Below are positions 11,830 to 22,690 of a stretch of DNA of 64,000 nt, piece after piece (position 1 is the stretch's first letter; every line of letters begins with the position of its first letter). The DNA comes from Antilocapra americana (Eukaryota; Chordata; Mammalia; Artiodactyla; Antilocapridae), in NCBI GenBank assembly GCA_007570785.1, contig ML660201.1, positions 49,012,316 through 49,076,315 of the forward strand, written 5' to 3'. The position numbers and the translations under genes are program-made. Under the pieces are notes generated by a model. It saw only the letters and a list, made by a program, of their open reading frames with translations. It ran no database searches and was not told the DNA's origin.

Positions 11830-12474
11830 TGCCGGGGTCCGGCCTCGGCGGGTCCGGGGGTCTTGAGGGATGAGTGGCGTTGGGGAAGAACTGAGCTGTG
11901 TCAATGTGGTGATGGAGCAGTCTCTCTCTTTATTGTTGTTGGTTTACAGTTTTTATACCCAAGAAACACACCCATTACATCACATGTAATTCTATACAAT
12001 CCTGTTTTCTGCCTATCATCAACAACTTTAACCTTAAGCTCATTATCCTTGCAAAAGTTGGATTTCTGCATAATTAGATTTAACATTAGTATGTTTACCA
12101 TTCGATTGTCTCCAGCATACTTTGGATAAGTACATCAATCTAAGTAGAAAGAAACTCCCCAGTAAAGAGTAGGAGGTGTAGTAATCTATTTAAATGTCCC
12201 TTATTCTTCCTTTGTCCCCAGGGAAGGGAATCTGCCTTCCCCAATTGCCTGGGGGAAATAAGGTCTGAAGGAATTATCTCAGGATGAATTATTTCTAACT
12301 GGGACTGACCTACTGAGATGAGCTAATGTTCAGAGCATAAACAGAACTTCTGAAGAAAAATACCAGGAGGGTCCTTGCCTTGGGATGCCCCAAGGAAAAT
12401 CCGCTTTGCAGTTTCCTTCTCAGTCTCCGTGACTTTGTCATCCGAGTGAGGGGGCATCCTGACGGCTGCCTGCA
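11830..12474 (-). repeat. 3' LTR, short form (645 bp)
   Basis: It starts TGCCGGGGTCC and ends CTGCCTGCA on the + strand, giving the retroviral TG...CA ends. It aligns with the two solo LTRs at 25997-27103 and 40076-41165 but lacks an internal block of about 420 bp, the junction lying near 12150 (AAGTAGAAAG joined to AAACTCCCCAGTAA). The minus-strand polyadenylation signal is at 11929-11934. Confidence 0.85.
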
Positions 12475-15400
12475 TCTCCCCCTTTTTCGTTTTTTAAGAT
12501 GGCGGTATGGAGTTCAAGGGAGACTTCCCCTATGCTCTTGCCTAGGATTCTGATGATGTCTGTCATAAAACAACTCATGCAAATGGTTACGTGGTGCCTG
12601 GCCAGGGTGAGCGGTTTCAATCAGTGTGCTTCCCCTAACAACTCTCCCCTGAGAGACTTCATACTCAAGATACTTTTTGGGAATTGGGGCGGAGGTCTCT
12701 TTCTTCTGTAACTTCTTCCTGCTGTGCATGGGCATAGGCCTGCCTAGCAGAGCAGAAGTCTCTCTCTACCTGATCTAAGTTGGGGTGTTCCACATCTGAA
12801 ACCAGTTTCTACCCTTGCAGTGACATCAGTTTAGTTTGGAACTGCTGGCTCCTCTCAGAGATGAAATAGAAAGGGGCCAAACAGGAGACCTAACAGGATG
12901 GTCATCACTGGTCCCCAGAAAGAGGAGGCAACATGTGGGGTGAGGGCTGTAGGGTTTTGACTTTTGCTCCAGGAATCTTGTGTTTAGTCACCATTAATGA
13001 TGTCAGTGTTTCTCTAGATATGAGAAGATGCAAGAATTGGAACTCATAAAATCTTCTTCTGAAAAAGATCTAACTATCTGAAGGCCTATTCTGCCGGTTT
13101 TTCCCAGAGCACAGAGTGCCTCATTCCTGATTTTCACCCTGAACTCCTCTCACGGGCATTGAAAGTCAGCAGTTGCAGTGGCCATGATTTAATCGTTGTA
13201 GATGTAGATGCAGTCATTCATTGGCAGAGCCCCTTTTTGCTCAAAAACTTGACGATGATTTTGAGAGGGGCGTTTCATGACCATTTTATCTCATGGTGCT
13301 GAGAATGTCCATTCTCAGGTTTGGCAAAGATTCCGTTGACAGGCCACTCAATGTGCTGTTACTGGACTAGGCCATAAGACAATATCCAAAATTCTCTGGA
13401 CCACCTGTCTTGCTAGCCTCTTGGTCCAGGAAAATATTCCCTCTTGTTGCTTCTTCCCATATCTAGAGTCACACTGTTACCATCATCGATCTCATATGGG
13501 ACTATATATTATTCTATTAGAAGCCTCAGAGACACATTTGGCAGTGTAAGAAAGGGCAATCTTGTAAAACAGGTGAAATGCAAATAACATAGCCAGCAGT
13601 ATTAGTAAAGTCACAAGTAAGACTTAAGTTAAGAGCTTCCATTAGATGTAGCCCAGTATATATCAGGTCATCTGACTTACTCTGTAGAATCTTTATCTTC
13701 TAGGGAAATTATATATTGGCACCATCATCTATAAGGCATATAGTCCAGTTTTCTAGTGTTACTAAACTGATTATCCTTAGTATGATTCAATTGTTTCCAA
13801 CACAGAGGAGACTTTAAACCTAAATTACCATAGCCTGGTGTTATCTATATAAATCCATCCCATAATTCTGGGAGATTTTTCTTCCTATGTTGAAACTTTT
13901 CTTGTTGCTCTGATTGAGCTTGAGTAATAGAAAAAAGCTCAAATGTATGGCCAGAGTCAGAGCAGGCATTATTAATTGGCCTGGAGAGGGGATCCCATCT
14001 AGTAATATCACAGTGACCTGAATATGACTATATATATATATATATTTTTTTTTAAGTAAATTTTCTCAGGGCCAACCAGTTAGAGTCTTGTAGTAGAGAA
14101 ATTTACCAAGGTAACCCAGAACTAGACACAGGTAATTGGCCACAAACCCAACAATTGGATTGATTTCTAAAACTAGCATAGGATCAGGTCTATGACAGAA
14201 AAGCATTTGATTTATATGCAAAGGTCTAAGAAGTCAAGAAAACATTATAAATGATCATATGAATCATGTCCAACATCTTAGGCAAGCTGTCTACCTCTGA
14301 TGTTGTCGTCTTCTCATCTTGGTGTAGTGTAGTTTTTCCTGATAAAAAGTCCTTTTATCCAGGTTGGAGACAGTCCCTTAAATTATGTCTTTTTTCAGTC
14401 CTGGTTGTAGATCATGAGGCATCTGATCTTCATCCAAAGATAGATTACTGAGATAAGCTTCAGAAGCAAACTTAGGGTGTTTTTTAAGAATTCAATTGAA
14501 TTTTACATTAATATCACATAACAGCAAAGAAGTATCTAAAGACTGAGTCTTACTACCTCCATTGGTAGACCTCCATTAACAAACTGGAATTTAACATTTA
14601 TTGAAACATCATTTTTTAAAAAATTACCCTCACTTTTATCAAATTTAACCAAATTAAGGCTAATTTGTTTGCAAAACAGGTCTGTTCACACTAATTTTGG
14701 TCTGATAAATTATATAACCATAATTGATCATAGACTTTTTTAATTTTGTTGAAACATTTATAGAGTCTCAGACTGAACTTTAAAATAAAACAAGGCTGGG
14801 AAACTCACACCAAAGGCTTATCACAGATTTTGATCTCTTTGGGATGCTTCAGGGGCCCTCTGAAGCACCCCAAAGTTAGCTAGAGGTCAATGATTTAGAA
14901 AGTATTGTCAATAAATATCAAAAGGGTTTATAACAGTCAGATAGGATCATATAAGTCACTGTGAAACAACAGTTACTCACTAAGCCAAAATTAACAAAAT
15001 ATTTTAAAGGTAAACATAGACAAATACCAATGATAATTTTTAAAACCCTTGCTTTCTTAGAACATTTTAGGATGGCACCAAACATAGTCCCAAATCTCTT
15101 TAGTTTCTCTGTAAAAGGAAATTAGTGTTTAGTAGTAAATGTTTCAAAATCTTATTTTATCTGGAAATGACCTAACTAATAGACTTCTAACACTTAGCAC
15201 ATTTAGCACAACCCTTAAAAATTCAAGTTATGCCAATCTGGAGAGACTATTTTAGACAGATATTCCTAAAGAATAATCATATAAAAGCTCATGTCTCATT
15301 TACATCTTTAGAAGTTTTCTCTCTCTCTCCCTTTTTTTTTTAATTCGAGGTAATTGCAGATATAATATTTAACTTATATTAAACTTAGGTACAATGAAAA

Positions 15401-15650
15401 TATTTTACTTGATGTTAGTTTGTTTAAGACATGTCTATATTAGATAGATCAACAAACATTAATATCAACAAACATTAATAAATACTGAATATTTCCCAGT
15501 TCACATGAACCTGGAATTTATTGTTTAATTTAGAATTATTTGATTTGTAAGCGCTTATCTTTCTTTAAGCCAATTAAATAGAGCTCATTTACAAATTAAC
15601 CTCAAAAATTATTACACAGAGACAAAGACATACCAAAACATATTTAGACA
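12475..15650. other. Degraded ERV internal region
   Basis: AT-rich sequence with no long frame. About 12990-13260 is clearly homologous to 49735-49970 in FYCO1 intron 1 (shared CTAGATATGAGAAGATG, AACTATCTGAAGGCCT, AGAGTGCCTCATTCCTGAT). Both are therefore fragments of one ERV family. A (TA)n stretch is at about 14029-14044. Confidence 0.6.
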
Positions 15651-16110
15651 GACACAATGCAAGATCTAGCTTCATTTTCTAAGTTTAGAGGTCAACAAAG
15701 TCTCTTGTTCCTTACCGGTCGGGGCACTCTGGCCAGCTGTCCACGTCAGGAGGAGACCAGGGACAAAAGTGTCCCAGTTGCAGCCGCTGGGTCCAGTCCA
15801 TTGGCAGGCAAGCCAGCCCCTGAGTACCCCGAGTGGTCAGGACAGTCTCAGCGAAGAAGAGGGGGACCCCTTCTAGGACCCAAAGCTGGGTTTTTGTCTA
15901 ACACTTGGAAATGGATTGTCCGAGGAGACACATGTGCTGACAAAGCAAGAGACTCTATTGGGAATGGCACCCAGGAGAAATGCTCAGCTGCGTGGCTCAC
16001 AGTACAGCTACACGGACAGACAGAGAGACAGAACAGTCTTAAACCAGGTACACAAGACGCTGACAATGCCAGCACACACAAAGACACGGCAGACAGACGA
16101 ACACCAGACG

Positions 16111-16572
16111 TCAGCCGAAAACACACCAGAGGGGCTCTCTCGAGCCCCTTTGTCCTTTGAAGAGTTTCTCAGCTTCTAGTGAAAGTCTCTTGATTTGGCC
16201 CCAGGTTGGAAGGTCGGCAGCACGAGTAGATGTGGCTAATGGTCTGGGTCTCAATCGTCTGGGCCGAGGCTGGGGTTGTGGTGAATTTTGTTGGTCATGT
16301 GGTGGTCTCTGCTGGCTTTCTTGTAACGTCATTCGTGCCATTTTCTCTATTGATGGATCAGTATCCTTAGGAGGCGGGGATGGTGGTTGACATGGAGGAG
16401 AATTCCGATATGGTGGGTGGTGAGGAAGGAGCAACGGTGGTCTTGGCCTCTTCCTCGGAAAGTTTTGTAATGCTGGGGGGGATATCTGCCCATGGTGACG
16501 AATCAGTTGGTCAGGAATCCAGAGTGGAGTATTTGCGTCCCGAGGGGAAAACACAAGCAAATCCTCGACCAC
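16111..16572 (-). pseudogene. ERV pol/env junction remnant
   Basis: A 153-codon minus-strand frame. Its first part (residues about 1-25) overlaps the reading direction of the integrase C-terminal region. Its middle is proline/arginine-rich, with an internal Met near residue 82 followed by a segment resembling the basic leader at the start of betaretroviral env (PTWGQIKRLSLEAEKL near residues 125-140). It ends after a few more residues without the surface or transmembrane subunits. This is a relic inside the ERV, and a chance open frame is not excluded for the proline-rich part. Confidence 0.5.
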
Positions 16573-16742
16573 AAGTTAGTAAGATATTAGGTCCCTTCCA
16601 TTGTCCTGAAAGGAGATCTTCCCACTTGCAAAAGGAGACCTGGCTGAAGAGCCCCCATATCTTCCATGATTGCATTAATGGCTCTTAAATCCTGCAACAG
16701 TCTCCACTTTTCTGATTTTTTAATAGGTACTTTTTTTTTTTA

Positions 16743-17351
16743 TCAAATTGAGGAACTTCCCCGCATCCCATATTTTTTCTGAGTTTTATCAAAAATAGTT
16801 GTTGAATTTTGTCAAATGATTTTTTGATTGACTTTAAGTATTAAATCAGCCTTGCATCTCTGGAATAAACCCTGTATTGTATTTGCTAATATTAAAGGTT
16901 TTTCTTTTGTATTTGTGAAGGATATTGATCTATGGTTATACTGTGTCCTTTTTGGCACCATCTTTATCCAGTTTTGGTAGCAGGGTAATAGTGGTCTCAC
17001 AAAGTAAGGTGTGAAGTGTTCTCTCTCCTTCTATTTTCTGGAAAAGATTATGTAGAATGGGTGATAATTCTTCTGTAAACATTTGAAAGAATCCTCCAGT
17101 CAAATTATCTGGAAATTTCTTTCTCAAAAGTTTTTAAATTGTGACTTCAATTTCCTTAAAGGGCTATTCAAGTTATTTATTTCATATTGAGTGTGTTATG
17201 ATAATCTGTATTTTGAGGAATTCATGTACTTCATCTATGTTATAGATGTTCATATGATTTGATTATTATCTTTGATGTTTGCAGAATCTGTAGTGATAAC
17301 CAATTCCCTTCCTGTTATTAGTGTTCAGTAATTTGTCTTTCTCTTTTTTAA
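16743..17351 (-). repeat. L1 scaffold, segment 5 (antisense ORF2, RT region)
   Basis: Antisense L1 ORF2. Minus-strand frames at 16812-17127 read as L1 reverse-transcriptase sequence (ITLLPKLDKD, EELSPILHNLFQKIE). It continues from 11829 across the ERV and is cut again by the NUP88 retrocopy. Confidence 0.85.
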
Positions 17352-17427
17352 ATACAAGCATTTATTCAATTAATTATAAAACAGTATATAAAAAGTGATG
17401 TACAATCACACCAACGTTCATCCAGCA

Positions 17428-17499
17428 TGCCTCTTTATAAATTATGAGACCGACACGCTATCTACTGCGCTAACAAGGCCCCTGCCTCTTTATAAATTA
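17428..17499. repeat. 17-bp target-site duplication pair around the tRNA fragment
   Basis: TGCCTCTTTATAAATTA occurs at 17428-17444 and again at 17483-17499 with no mismatch. The length and AT-rich content fit L1-type target-primed reverse transcription. Confidence 0.9.
17445..17482 (-). other. Retroposed 5' half of elongator tRNA-Met (tailless)
   Basis: The minus strand reads GGG, then a 35-nt tract matching the 5' part of cytosolic elongator tRNA-Met (acceptor strand, D-arm TTAGCGCAGTAGATAGCG, anticodon stem, ending at the CAT anticodon). I count about four transitions against the vertebrate gene. A perfect 17-bp duplication, TGCCTCTTTATAAATTA, flanks it (17428-17444 and 17483-17499), and its TAAT overlaps the tRNA anticodon loop as microhomology. 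The insertion is in the 3' UTR of the NUP88 retrocopy. It has no 3' half, so it is not a working tRNA gene. Confidence 0.8.
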
Positions 17500-19866
17500 G
17501 TGCTACTTCTTCATTTTACAGTGAGATTAAGCCTCCACGTGTCTTAACTCAGATGTGAGTCTGTTCTTGGTGGTTCAGAAGTTTACATGATTTTGGACGT
17601 CATTAATTTGCTTCACCATTTCTCTTACATGCTCACCCTTCTCCTTCAGGATGGACTGAAGGCATTTTCGCTGGTAGGCGCTGAGAGTAATGGTGGGCTT
17701 TTGAGGACTCAGTACACTCTTTTCCATCTTTTGTTGTTGATAGATAGTCTTTTTTCATAGTAACCCATTTGATGGCATTGCCCAATTGTTGATCAGGTAT
17801 CAGCTATAATTCTTTCTTCATGTCTCTCTCACTGTCAGAGAACTGGGAGCTGAGACTGAAAACTGTGAAGTATTTTTTTCATCCTGTTCATGATGCCTTC
17901 TTGTTTTTCCTTGGCTTCCTCATATTTGTCAGCTAAGCGCTCAGCCATTTCCTGTAGACTTTTCCTCTCCCCTCCCGACAATAATTGAGATCTTCTAATT
18001 GTTTCTTTTTTGGTCACATAACAATGTGACCCTCTGCTGAATCTCCTCCTTTGCCAGGTCCTGTTTAGGAATGTAGTATTCTCTGAACACCGGGGTGGTT
18101 CTGCTGATGAGCTTCTCTCCTTCGGGAGAAGGAGCCGTATCTTTTTCAGATGATTTCAAAAATGCTGGATTTGCAACACCTCGTTACAAAATGCTTCTAA
18201 TATGCTTTTCAAAACAATCTGGGGTTTCAGCCAGAATGTTGAGGGAAGACTGCCACTTCAACATCCTCTCGGGTACAAAGCAGGGGAGGAGGCGCTGGAT
18301 GGACTGTGCTTAGGAAAGGCCTGACGAGGTGTTCATAGGTGCTGGTGATGCAGATCATTGTTGGCCCCAGGATGTCAGGGATGCTCGAGACTCCTTGAAA
18401 AGGAGCTGGCTGACTGCATGGCCGTGGCTTCCTACAAAGAATGTGTTCTACGAAGCACTTCTGTTCTGTAGCCAGCTCCTGTAAACTGTCCTTGTCTTCT
18501 TCATCTGACCCAAGAAACTTGTGAAGTTTATGAATCCAAGGTAGCCCAACACTATGTACACCAGCTTCATGAGTACAGTGGTATCTTGAGGGACACTTGG
18601 GATCTCTGTGAAGTTTGATTGGACAAGAAAAGTCAGAATCAAAGGGCTCATCCTCTCCGGATGCCAGTTTCAGAGCCAGCTCCAACTCAACACACTCAAA
18701 CACATACAGTGATGGAATGAGGTCAGCTCTGGAATCCCAGGACTTTTCTGATGTTTGGTCATCTTCTTCTTCCCCCTCCAGCACAATGCAGTGATGAAGC
18801 ATTCCTGACTCAGTCGTAATCACCAGGATGTTGGCGACACACGGTAAGCAGAGCACAGCACAAGCATCGTGGCCATAGTTACCTTCAGCAGCAGGATGCA
18901 TGGGCAACGGGCCCAACAGCTTGCCCACACTCCCAGGGCTGTGCAACAGACTAACGTATGTAAGGAAAGTCTCCTCGTTCTCACATAAGATGTACAGGGA
19001 GTAAGCCTCTGCTTCTTCTTTGCCTTTTTACCCAAATATGTACTTCGGGACTGCTGACAATGGCCCAAAGTCAAATGCAGCTGCTGTCTCTCGCAGAGAT
19101 GCGGTGCAGGCAGGCCCTTCCTTTGTTGAGTACGAGGCTTTCCTCTTCTGCTTCTGAAAGGACGATGACCGTAGTCGGTGTCCGGGGCTCACGCAAAGGG
19201 TAAATTCTTATGACGTTGTCCGACGTTAACGGCACAATGTGGGGATCTAGCAACTCTCTGGGATACCAGGCAGCGTGCTTCCGAGTCAGAGAGGCTAAAG
19301 TGGTGAAAACTCTCTCCGCAACGGGAGTCGTGCTACAATTCACTGCTGATTTTCCACCTTCAAATTCAGATTTCTTGCCTCATCCTTTAGGTAATCCCGA
19401 TAGCCTAAGTCCTTCCATTCCTGTAAGTGCTACAAGATGTTGTGCTGGGCTTAACAAGGCTTGATAGACAGCAAACGGGCGGATTTACGCAGAGCGTCTC
19501 CGGGCCTGGGAGAGGGAGGGCCCGTCCCGGGGCCCTGGGCCCGAGGCGCCCGCCTCAGAAGGCGCCGTCCTCTGCGTCCCGCGGGAAGCGCTCTCCGCGA
19601 GGCCGAGGCCAGCTTTCTCGTCGACAGCTCAGGAGGCAGCGCGGGGACGACGGCAAGGATGCAGCCGGCGTCTCAGGTGCGGCCGAGCTCTGGTTTCTCC
19701 GCCCCTCTCGGAGCCGCAGGAGCACGGCGTGGTTGGGCGGCCAGGGACGCCGCAGCCCGCCGTCCCGGGGCCCGCCTTCGGCGCCCGCCGTCCTGAAGCC
19801 GCAGCTCTCGGGGCCTCGCCGCTGAGCGGCCAGTCCGCTTCCAGCCGCCCACCGCCTCGGCCCCAT

Positions 19867-20290
19867 CTTTGTTTGGTTAGTCTGTCTACAGGCATATCAC
19901 TTTTATTGATCTTTTCAAAGAACGTACTTTTTTTGTTTCGTTTCTCTGTTGGTTTTATGTTTGCAATTTTATCAGTTCTCTTCATTTTTTCTGTCCTTCT
20001 ACTTGAGTTTATTTTGTGTCTGTTTCTCTGGGTTGCTAAGATAAGTGCTTAGATTATTTATGTGAGATTATTTTCTCTTTCCTAACCTAAACATTTAGTG
20101 CTAAAAATTTCCCTCTCGGTGCTGCTTTTAACTGTGTCCCACAAAATTTGATGTTGTGTTCTCATTTTTATCCCACTCATCGTTGTGTTTTTTTTTTTTA
20201 ATTCCTCTTGAGTCCTCTTTGATTCTTGGATTATTGAAAAGGGTGCTCTTTATTTTCTGGTAATTCACTTGTTGAAGATTTTTAGGCACA
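19867..20290 (-). repeat. L1 scaffold, segment 6 (antisense ORF2)
   Basis: Antisense L1 ORF2: TTTTATTGATCTTTTCAAAG, TTTGCAATTTTATCAGTTCT, TTCTTGGATTATTGAAAAGG. It continues the L1 that the NUP88 retrocopy interrupts. Confidence 0.8.
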
Positions 20291-21290
20291 GTATGTGGGT
20301 TTAGTATTTTTTATTATATTATTTTCAACTGTTGATTACATAGTGAGGATGGGTTGAAAGGAAACCCATCTTTATCAGTGAGGAAGCCCAGAACTTTGTC
20401 AGCTAAGTTGTGTTGCTATGGAAATCTATATGAACCACCCCGTCATACACACACAGGGGCACACAACCACGCAGATGCAAGCACATACACATGCCTATGG
20501 CATACTTACACCCACACCTAACCAGTGGAGTTCAAATTCTCATTTTCAAAAAACAAAGCTAATGGCAGGGACCATGATAAAAAAAATTTTTTTTAAAAAA
20601 AACAGGAAAAGGAAGCTGTTCAGGAAGGGAAAAAAAAGCAGCAAATCAGCATCATATCTCTGAAAAAATTAGGTCAAACCAGAAACCTCCAGCGGAAATA
20701 GAGGTATTTCAGGTTCTGGGTTGCCTGTAGGCAAGCTGAATTTCTTTTATGTTGGCGGCACTTGCCTTCTTAGTCAGCCTCTTCGCGCCTTCCCACCATC
20801 ACTGCCCCAAGGGCAGTCCAACAAATTCTGCTTTGGAAAATCGAAAGAAAAGAAGACATTACACCGACCACAACAATGGAATAGAAATTCCAGGAACTAA
20901 AGATGTATTGAGAAGAGAGAAAGCTATGTCCTGCAAACCAACTCAATGTCTGAGAGACAATAATGCTCTTCTCAAGTGACATGTAATGAGAACTATATGT
21001 ATATTGTATTTGTGTTTATATGTAATATATGTACATATGTAAGTATCTTCATTCCTCATCTGATAACTATTTCTGTGTTGCAGGTCGTTTGGCTTTCATT
21101 TCTTATATTTCAATCTATCTAAAATGCATATGGTTGTAGCTTTATAATACACTGATACATCTGGCAGTGTCTCAGGTCCCTCAGCAGCTAAACTGTGAAA
21201 CTGAATCTTTGGGCAGGCTCTTAGTTCCAAAGGTCCAATGAGGGAGGCAGATCCACTCTCCCATATAAACTAAGGTTACTCAATCAGTTT
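20291..21290. other. Intergenic, one short open frame
   Basis: Mostly AT-rich unique sequence with a CA-containing stretch near 20440-20515 and an A/T-rich run near 20578-20600. The only notable item is the 76-codon frame described separately at 20749-20979. Confidence 0.5.
20749..20979 (+). other. Unassigned 76-codon open frame
   Basis: An ATG-initiated frame of 76 codons. The first 12-13 residues are hydrophobic (MLAALAFLVSLFAP), resembling a weak signal peptide, and the remainder is basic and polar, with ENRKKRRHYTDHN. I do not recognise it. No promoter, splice signal or neighbouring gene supports expression, and frames of this size occur by chance in 64 kb. It could be a decayed exon or retrocopy fragment. 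Confidence 0.15.
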
Positions 21291-21291
21291 A

Positions 21292-21480
21292 GACCAGGGT
21301 TTTCAACCTTGACACACTAGCTATTTTGTTAATTTTCTTTTGTAGGAGTTTGTCCTGTTTGTCAGCATCCCTGGCCTTTACCTGCTAGATGTCAGTAGCT
21401 TTCCCAAGCTGTGATGATGAAAAATGGCAACCAGACATCACAAATTGCCCGCAGTGAAAAGCTGGTTGTTTACACATGTT
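21292..21480. repeat. MER20-like hAT-Charlie remnant
   Basis: GGGTTTTCAACCTTGACACA at one end, then TGTCAGCATCCCTGGCCTTT and ACCTGCTAGATGTCAGTAGC, match the layout of the MER20-type nonautonomous hAT element. Confidence 0.55.
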
Positions 21481-21709
21481 TCCTTATTTCCTACCCTCAA
21501 TGCTGTACAAAGCTGTGATACTTGGTACCATAGCAGGCATCTTGCAGGCATGAAGAATGATATTACAGAGGCACTGAGGCTAGTACATGAGGTAGAAGGG
21601 GCCATGGTTTTTGATGACATTGCCAAAGTAATGCACCAACCCTAGCATTACCTCCCTATGGGAAATTAACAGCTTCCACCACTTAAGCCTCTTTGGTCCT
21701 GTGTTTTGT
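21481..21709. other. Short unique stretch
   Basis: No gene or repeat was recognised. The flanking sequence is MER20-like on one side and L2 on the other. Confidence 0.4.
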
Positions 21710-22080
21710 CACTTATAGCCAAGACCATCCTAGTGAATCCACTGATCACCTTACTCCTCTGCTTAAAACTCTTTGCTAGTTCTCCATTCAGGATGAATTC
21801 TAGACTCCTGAGCTTAGCACCTGAGGGCCTTTGTCTCCCTCCTGCTCATCTCCCACCACGCTCTCAGCACACATCTTCCCCTCTTGAGCCTTAAGTAGAG
21901 TCCTCTGACCTAGCCTAGAGACTTCCTGTCCCCTTTGTTTACACTTGCTGGTCCCCAAATGGCACATCCTTCCTCCTCCATTCTCTTTTCACTCCTACTC
22001 TTGCCTTTCAAGACTTAGCCCATGTACTCGCCTTCAGGAACTTGTCCCCAAATCTCTATCTGGTGGCTTTGAAACATGGA
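21710..22080 (-). repeat. L2 LINE 3' region, antisense
   Basis: Reads as antisense L2: TACTCCTCTGCTTAAAACTC, AGGATGAATTCTAGACTCCT, AGCACCTGAGGGCCTTTGTC, CTCATCTCCCACCACGCTCT. Old and diverged. Confidence 0.65.
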
Positions 22081-22419
22081 CTCCAAATTATTAACACTTG
22101 GCACTCGTCTACTTGAGAGTGGCTGGGCAGGGATTTGGACCTCAGTGACTTTTTATACTCTGGACGCTAAAGTAGGGTTCTAACCAACTGATCCAGGGAA
22201 GTTGTTATTCAGTGACACACAAGGCGACCTTCATGTTAAGGATGTACAGTGTGTGAGATGAGCTAGTCAGACCTGCAGGCATCGGGCAACCGAAGCCTCT
22301 GATGCTGCTCATCTTTCCAGCCTCAAACCCTGACAGTCTACCACTTCAACCACACATCTCTCTCAGTGTGAATCATTGGGAGGCTCAGAATGTGCTCTTT
22401 TGCATAAGTGTTCCCCCAC

Positions 22420-22690
22420 ACCTGGCATTCAGCCACCTTTCCCTTCATAACTCCTATTCATCCTTCAGATCTATCTTTGACATCACCTCCTCTAGGAAGC
22501 CTTCCTCACCTCTCCAAGGCTGGCATGCCCAGAGCCTTTCCCTCACATCGCACTTAACACATTGCCTCCTGACCACCCATTTCCACCTTTGTGAGCCTGT
22601 GAGCATCTGAAGAGCAGAGAATGATTTATTCCTTTGTGAGCCACCAGCCCCTAGAACAATGCCAGAGGCTGCTATAAAATAAATGTTCAT
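22420..22690 (-). repeat. L2 LINE 3' end, antisense
   Basis: TCACCTCCTCTAGGAAGCCT, TCCTCACCTCTCCAAGGC, then AATAAATGTTCATGG at the end match the L2 3' terminus. It is probably the continuation of the 21710-22080 element, separated by an insertion or by divergence. Confidence 0.6.

Larger units (their letters stand above)
11830..16742 (-). mobile_element. Defective class II (betaretrovirus-like) endogenous retrovirus, antisense
   Basis: This is an old endogenous retrovirus on the minus strand, inserted in the L1 scaffold. Its 3' LTR (11830-12474) is intact at the outer edge. A polypurine tract (a C/T-run on the + strand just after 12474) sits next to it. At the far end the minus strand encodes a short reverse-transcriptase piece ([11 protein letters not shown] type) around 16690-16715. 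Within about 60 codons this runs into sequence like the integrase C-terminus, so most of RT, RNase H and integrase is deleted. An env-leader-like frame follows at 16111-16572. There is no 5' LTR, gag or protease. Between 12.5 and 15.6 kb the sequence is AT-rich and has no long frame. The copy cannot encode a functional virus. Confidence 0.75.
17352..19866 (-). pseudogene. NUP88: NUP88 processed pseudogene, full length
   Basis: NUP88 is the 88-kDa nucleoporin of the cytoplasmic face of the nuclear pore, bound to NUP214. The minus strand here reads through the whole protein without introns. The N-terminus (WPPNHAVLLRLREG) is at about 19700-19790, where the original start codon is now ACG at 19791. 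[12 protein letters not shown] is at about 19300. A 239-codon open block (18227-18946) includes [20 protein letters not shown] and [20 protein letters not shown]. The C-terminal coiled coil ([20 protein letters not shown]) is near 17900, and the terminal [14 protein letters not shown] end precedes TGA at 17575-17577. A 3' UTR with AATAAA (17361-17366, complement) follows. Several frameshifts separate the blocks. It is inserted in an antisense L1. Confidence 0.93.

Noticed and set aside
15657..16160. 167-codon + strand frame at the ERV
   Set aside because: It lies antisense to the provirus and overlaps a minus-strand frame; no protein similarity was recognised.
17445..17482. A functional tRNA gene
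   Set aside because: Only the 5' half is present, with no T-arm, no 3' acceptor strand and no B box, so it cannot be transcribed or folded as a tRNA.
18227..18946. 239-codon minus-strand frame as a novel protein
   Set aside because: It is an internal segment of NUP88 in an intronless, frameshifted retrocopy.
19427..19985. Several overlapping GC-rich frames on both strands near 19.4-19.9 kb
   Set aside because: They are alternative frames of the CpG-rich 5' end of the NUP88 retrocopy.
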